A program made the position numbers and the translations under genes. Below are positions 57,788 through 60,603 of a stretch of DNA of 60,603 bases, one piece after another. The DNA comes from Prevotella sp. (lineage in GTDB: Bacteria > Bacteroidota > Bacteroidia > Bacteroidales > Bacteroidaceae), in the NCBI GenBank assembly GCA_017538105.1, contig JAFYJN010000083.1, positions 1-60,603 on the forward strand. Reading direction: 5' to 3'. Numbering within the stretch: the first letter of the stretch is position 1; each line of letters starts with the position of its first letter. The notes below the pieces were generated by a model, which did no database searches, was not told the DNA's origin, and saw nothing but the letters and a program-made list of their open reading frames with translations.

Positions 57788-57819
57788 CAAAGGTACGTAT
57801 AAACGACAGAAATACCAAA
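57788..57819 (-). promoter_or_regulatory. Promoter of the lipid operon
   Basis: On the minus strand TTTG (57816-57819), 20 bases, TACCTTTG (57788-57795). Predicted start near 57781, before ATG 57754. Confidence 0.8.
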
Positions 57820-57996
57820 TTTATATGTTTTTTTACACCCATTGCTATGTACGACGACCTTAATTCATGATGTCTGTTGCTTGTTTCAATCTAATCCTGA
57901 TATGTACTGTATGTTACTGTGCCATAGCAAACCGTTTCTTCTATTTGAGGACATATAGTCGTTTTTTCATGGAAGTAATGTTTTTCAGCCTCTTAA

Positions 57997-58028
57997 TTTG
58001 GATTATTCAGCTTTTTTATATATTTTTG
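57997..58028 (+). promoter_or_regulatory. Promoter of the zinc-ribbon gene
   Basis: TTTG (57997-58000), 20 bases, TATTTTTG (58021-58028). Transcript would have a leader of about 75 bases. Confidence 0.72.
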
Positions 58029-58111
58029 TTTCGAAATACTAGATGACCATTGGATAATCAGAAAGCTAGAAACGTATTTACACTAATCCTAACAAACTGA
58101 AGAAACTGTTT

Positions 58112-58969
58112 ATGAAATTTGTGAGTGCCAAATGCCCAAATTGCGGGGCAGAGTTGCAGGTTGCGAGAAACCTAAAATCAGGATTTTGCAACTATTGTGG
58201 TTCGAAAATATTATTTGAACCTGAATTGTCCAACATTGTAATTGATCAAAGCAAAAGTCTTGCGAATTATAGGGAATTGGCTGAGTCGGCTATGCGTTGC
58301 GAAGATTCTAAAAACATGCTCAAATATGCTGAGAAAGCTTTAGAAATTGATTCACACGATAGTGAGATGTGGCTAGTCAAAATGAAAGCGCAAATAGCAG
58401 AAAAAATGGATTCTTTCCGAATTGTGGAATCTGGCAACAATGCTATAAAATATGCAATAGATGTCGAAGAGACGAAAATCACAGTATTTCAAATGTATCT
58501 TGACAATGCTTGTGAGGCTTTCGATAAATACACAGAAGACCCATGGACTTCATATTTAAAAGATAAATTTAAAACAATCATTGCGTGTCTAGAGAAAGAA
58601 ATGTTACCCTTGGCATACGCCGCTGACGTAAAATCTTTATCGGGTTGCACTTTATTACATGACCAAAAGGAAAAACTCTCAAAGAAATGGAAAGAGTATG
58701 CCTTTTCGTATTATTCTCATTTTCAGGATAAGGATGTTGACCTCCAAATGAAAATGGTATATTTGAAACTTTCTCTTCTATCTGAAGAAGATGCAGAAAG
58801 TGAGTGGTCAAAAGAAGTGAGTAAAATTGATATGGTGAAAAAGATGGAAGAGGAACATCGGCAAATATTCAAAGCAAAACTGGAACGCACCAGGTCCCAA
58901 ATTAATGGTTACTTACTATTGTTTGCAATAATTATCTTTTCAGTCATTCTGTATTTACTATTTAAATAA
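58112..58969 (+). CDS. Zinc-ribbon, tail-anchored membrane protein
   Basis: The 285-residue protein begins with a zinc ribbon (CPNCGAEL and FCNYCGSKI, cysteines about 9, 12, 27, 30), then a TPR-like helical stretch (YRELAESAMRCEDSKNMLKYAEKALEIDSHD), a charged coiled region, and a single C-terminal membrane helix (YLLLFAIIIFSVILYLLFK). It should sit in the inner membrane with its bulk in the cytosol. No enzyme motif is seen. It is AT-rich and lies on the opposite strand inside the lipid cluster, with its own promoter; it is likely an insertion relative to the cluster. Confidence 0.75.
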   Translation: MKFVSAKCPNCGAELQVARNLKSGFCNYCGSKILFEPELSNIVIDQSKSLANYRELAESAMRCEDSKNMLKYAEKALEIDSHDSEMWLVKMKAQIAEKMDSFRIVESGNNAIKYAIDVEETKITVFQMYLDNACEAFDKYTEDPWTSYLKDKFKTIIACLEKEMLPLAYAADVKSLSGCTLLHDQKEKLSKKWKEYAFSYYSHFQDKDVDLQMKMVYLKLSLLSEEDAESEWSKEVSKIDMVKKMEEEHRQIFKAKLERTRSQINGYLLLFAIIIFSVILYLLFK

Positions 58970-59077
58970 CACTGTTTCCATGTGACAACCTTTTCGGCAT
59001 ATTTGACTGCTTGTTCAATAAGGTGATATATATTACACAGCCTAGTTGTGGAAAGAAGAAACTCATGGACAACATTG

Positions 59078-59335
59078 TTACCTTTTTCTGTTTTCGCTTA
59101 CATAGTTGGCAATGGTAGATACGTTCTTGAAAATGTCTTTCCCTTCGGTGGGATTAGCGAGTTTGATGCCGTAGCGTTTTTCAAGGAGCACGATAAGTTC
59201 CAAAGCGTCGATGGAATCCAGACCAAGACCATCGCCAAACAAAGCGGCATTTTCGTCAATGTCGTCAGGAGTCATCTCTTCAAGGTTCAACACCTCGATA
59301 ATCTGTTCTTTCAATTCCAAAATTAATTCTTCCAT
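59078..59335 (-). CDS. Acyl carrier protein
   Basis: The 85-residue ACP has the site GLDSIDALELIVLLE with the phosphopantetheine serine near 41. It is the probable elongation ACP for the ketosynthases on either side. It is 100 bases downstream of the next ketosynthase gene. Confidence 0.93.
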   Translation of the reverse strand: MEELILELKEQIIEVLNLEEMTPDDIDENAALFGDGLGLDSIDALELIVLLEKRYGIKLANPTEGKDIFKNVSTIANYVSENRKR

Positions 59336-59435
59336 TGTATGTGAGTTATTCTGTGTTATTTTTTATTTCGTCAATAGTTAAGAGTGGTCTGATAATAAGA
59401 ATTTGGTGGCTTGGACGATGGTCGGGAATGTTTCC

Positions 59436-60603
59436 TTAACTTTTAATGCTTAATTTCAAATCAGCCATGAAATGCTCATCGTTCTCATAATCTATCCACC
59501 CTGTAATCATGCTGTTGATATTTTTGTCCAGCATCGTGGCCTCCACCACTTGTCGTATCGCGTCTTCGTCTCGATCGGGCAGGATATAAAAGGACGTCTC
59601 TCCATTGAAACCATTCCTGATTGCTATCTCGCCGGTCACAATATTTGGTAGGGTATATACAAATAACGATGGACTAGGAAAATAATTGTCTTTGTCTTGG
59701 ATAGATTCGAGATATTGTTGGTCTGCGCATATTGACGACGAATGGTTAAACAACACGATGGCACACTGCCCATAAGTAGCATCTTCTTTATCACATGATT
59801 CAGTCTTGAATCCTCGTTCACCATGCAGCAACAGTTCACTTGCGATGAAGCCTAACTTGCTAAGACCGTCCATCTTGTAATATTTCGGATAGTCGTTCAC
59901 ATACTCCTTATACAGGCTTGTCAACAACTCCTTACCGTGACCGAGACCCTCTATCGGCTGGTTGTTCAGCGTCGCGCCTTCAGGCGTAATACGAACTTTT
60001 TCTGTCACTCGTAACTCATCACTTCTCACTCGTAACTCATCACTTCTCACTCGTAACTCGTCACTTGTCACTCGTAACTCATCACAACTCTTGCGTCCCG
60101 CCACCAACGCAGCATTGCAACCGCCAAAACCCGAGATCATTTTCACGAAACACTCTTTGTCGGTAGCTTCGTGATTAGAAGATAAGCGTATTTTGCCAGA
60201 GACACCCAACTCGTCAAACCCCTTTGTTCCCAGCACGGTATGGTCGTCAATGGAACACATGCTCAATAGTGTTTCCATTACGCCGGCAGCTCCAAGGGTA
60301 TGCCCATAATAGCCTTTCAAGGCGTTCACGGGAATATCACTCAAGCCTGCTCGTTCAATGGCCACCGACTCCATTTGGTCGTTGAATAGTGTGGCGGTAC
60401 CATGGGCATTCACAAAGGCGATGTCGTTTGGTTTGATGGCTTGGAGTGTTTCACTCAAACAGAGATAGGCTCCTTCGCCGTGCTTAGAGGGGGCACTGAT
60501 GTGGTAGGCGTCGTTATGCACGGAACCTGATACGATGCTCCATGGACGACTTTCCAGACCATCTGTTGTCGACAAGACGATGGTGGCGGCAGCTTCACCG
60601 AGA
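59436..60603 (-). CDS. Beta-ketoacyl-ACP synthase, C-terminal part (cut by window edge)
   Basis: The frame is open through the right edge (…LGEAAATIVLST), so the gene extends beyond the window. The visible part has the catalytic histidines in VNAHGTATLFND and LKGYYGHTLGAAG and the terminal GFGGCNAALV of the ketosynthase fold. After it comes an insertion of four 7-residue repeats (SDELRVR type), then about 190 residues with a second, unrecognised domain (GFIASELLLHGERG, SMITGWIDYENDEHFMADL). The active-site cysteine is outside the window. The repeat lies between the two domains, so it may act as a harmless linker. Confidence 0.88.
   Translation of the reverse strand, partial: LGEAAATIVLSTTDGLESRPWSIVSGSVHNDAYHISAPSKHGEGAYLCLSETLQAIKPNDIAFVNAHGTATLFNDQMESVAIERAGLSDIPVNALKGYYGHTLGAAGVMETLLSMCSIDDHTVLGTKGFDELGVSGKIRLSSNHEATDKECFVKMISGFGGCNAALVAGRKSCDELRVTSDELRVRSDELRVRSDELRVTEKVRITPEGATLNNQPIEGLGHGKELLTSLYKEYVNDYPKYYKMDGLSKLGFIASELLLHGERGFKTESCDKEDATYGQCAIVLFNHSSSICADQQYLESIQDKDNYFPSPSLFVYTLPNIVTGEIAIRNGFNGETSFYILPDRDEDAIRQVVEATMLDKNINSMITGWIDYENDEHFMADLKLSIKS
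60003..60087. repeat. In-frame 21-base repeat inside the ketosynthase gene
   Basis: Four copies of CACTCGTAACTCATCACTTCT-like units, each encoding SDELRVR or SDELRVT on the minus strand. It is the same repeat type as the non-coding arrays at 15205 and 46019, but in phase with the reading frame. Confidence 0.85.

Noticed and set aside
1-60603. Insertion sequences, integrases or prophage genes
   Set aside because: No transposase, integrase or phage structural gene was found; the accessory regions show only repeats and composition shifts.

Overview
The window looks like chromosomal DNA of a Bacteroidales bacterium, most like Prevotella. Many genes follow the Bacteroidetes -33 TTTG / -7 TAnnTTTG promoter pattern. 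There is a GldB-like lipoprotein, a sigma/anti-sigma/TonB receptor set, DUF4861 and glycoside hydrolase family 2 proteins, a fused NADPH glutamate synthase, and an aryl-polyene/flexirubin-type lipid cluster. Genus assignment is inference from gene content.

Layout. 1-4.1 kb (minus strand): the start of a second RpoD-type sigma factor, an unknown gene, then a cassette of WYL regulator, PD-(D/E)XK-like protein and beta-CASP/RNase J-like hydrolase. 4.2-11.1 kb: an RNA-centred island. It holds an eight-tRNA array, an HTH-only WYL paralogue behind a structured RNA, a WYL regulator with an SMC/RecF-type ATPase, and a divergent promoter pair with matching operators. The rightward transcript carries the C-terminal remnant of an RtcB RNA ligase, then an alternating array of tRNA-like RNAs and a repeated hairpin RNA family, then a 754-residue RING-TerD-like protein. 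11.3-20.7 kb: housekeeping genes (SIR2, mnmE, nucleoside phosphorylase, ttcA-like, DUF486, glutamate synthase/FNR fusion, serS, rpmA, rplU). 20.8-36.2 kb: a candidate small RNA, GH2 and two DUF4861 proteins, a GldB-like lipoprotein, an ECF sigma/FecR/TonB-receptor operon, four small lipoproteins and a dipeptidyl peptidase IV. 36.3-39.8 kb: an operon for aromatic 2-oxoacid oxidation (iorAB plus aminotransferase). 39.9-42.2 kb: a PqqD/signal-peptidase-like/HPr-kinase-like/exported-protein operon between two similar simple repeats. 42.4-44.8 kb: primary rpoD and degP. 45.0 kb to the right edge: the lipid cluster (ketosynthases, ACPs, dehydratase, AMP ligase, acyltransferases, glycosyltransferase, LolA, MMPL exporter), cut by the window end.

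The most interesting part is 4.2-11.1 kb. The gene logic (WYL regulation, RtcB-derived sequence, tRNA mimics with missing or expanded anticodon arms, a RING-TerD protein) suggests a system that senses or counters RNA or tRNA damage. Four hairpin RNAs share architecture but differ in stem sequence, three promoters carry one operator at identical spacing, and a further promoter-to-terminator RNA is visible. The function is inferred; the structures and repeats can be read directly.
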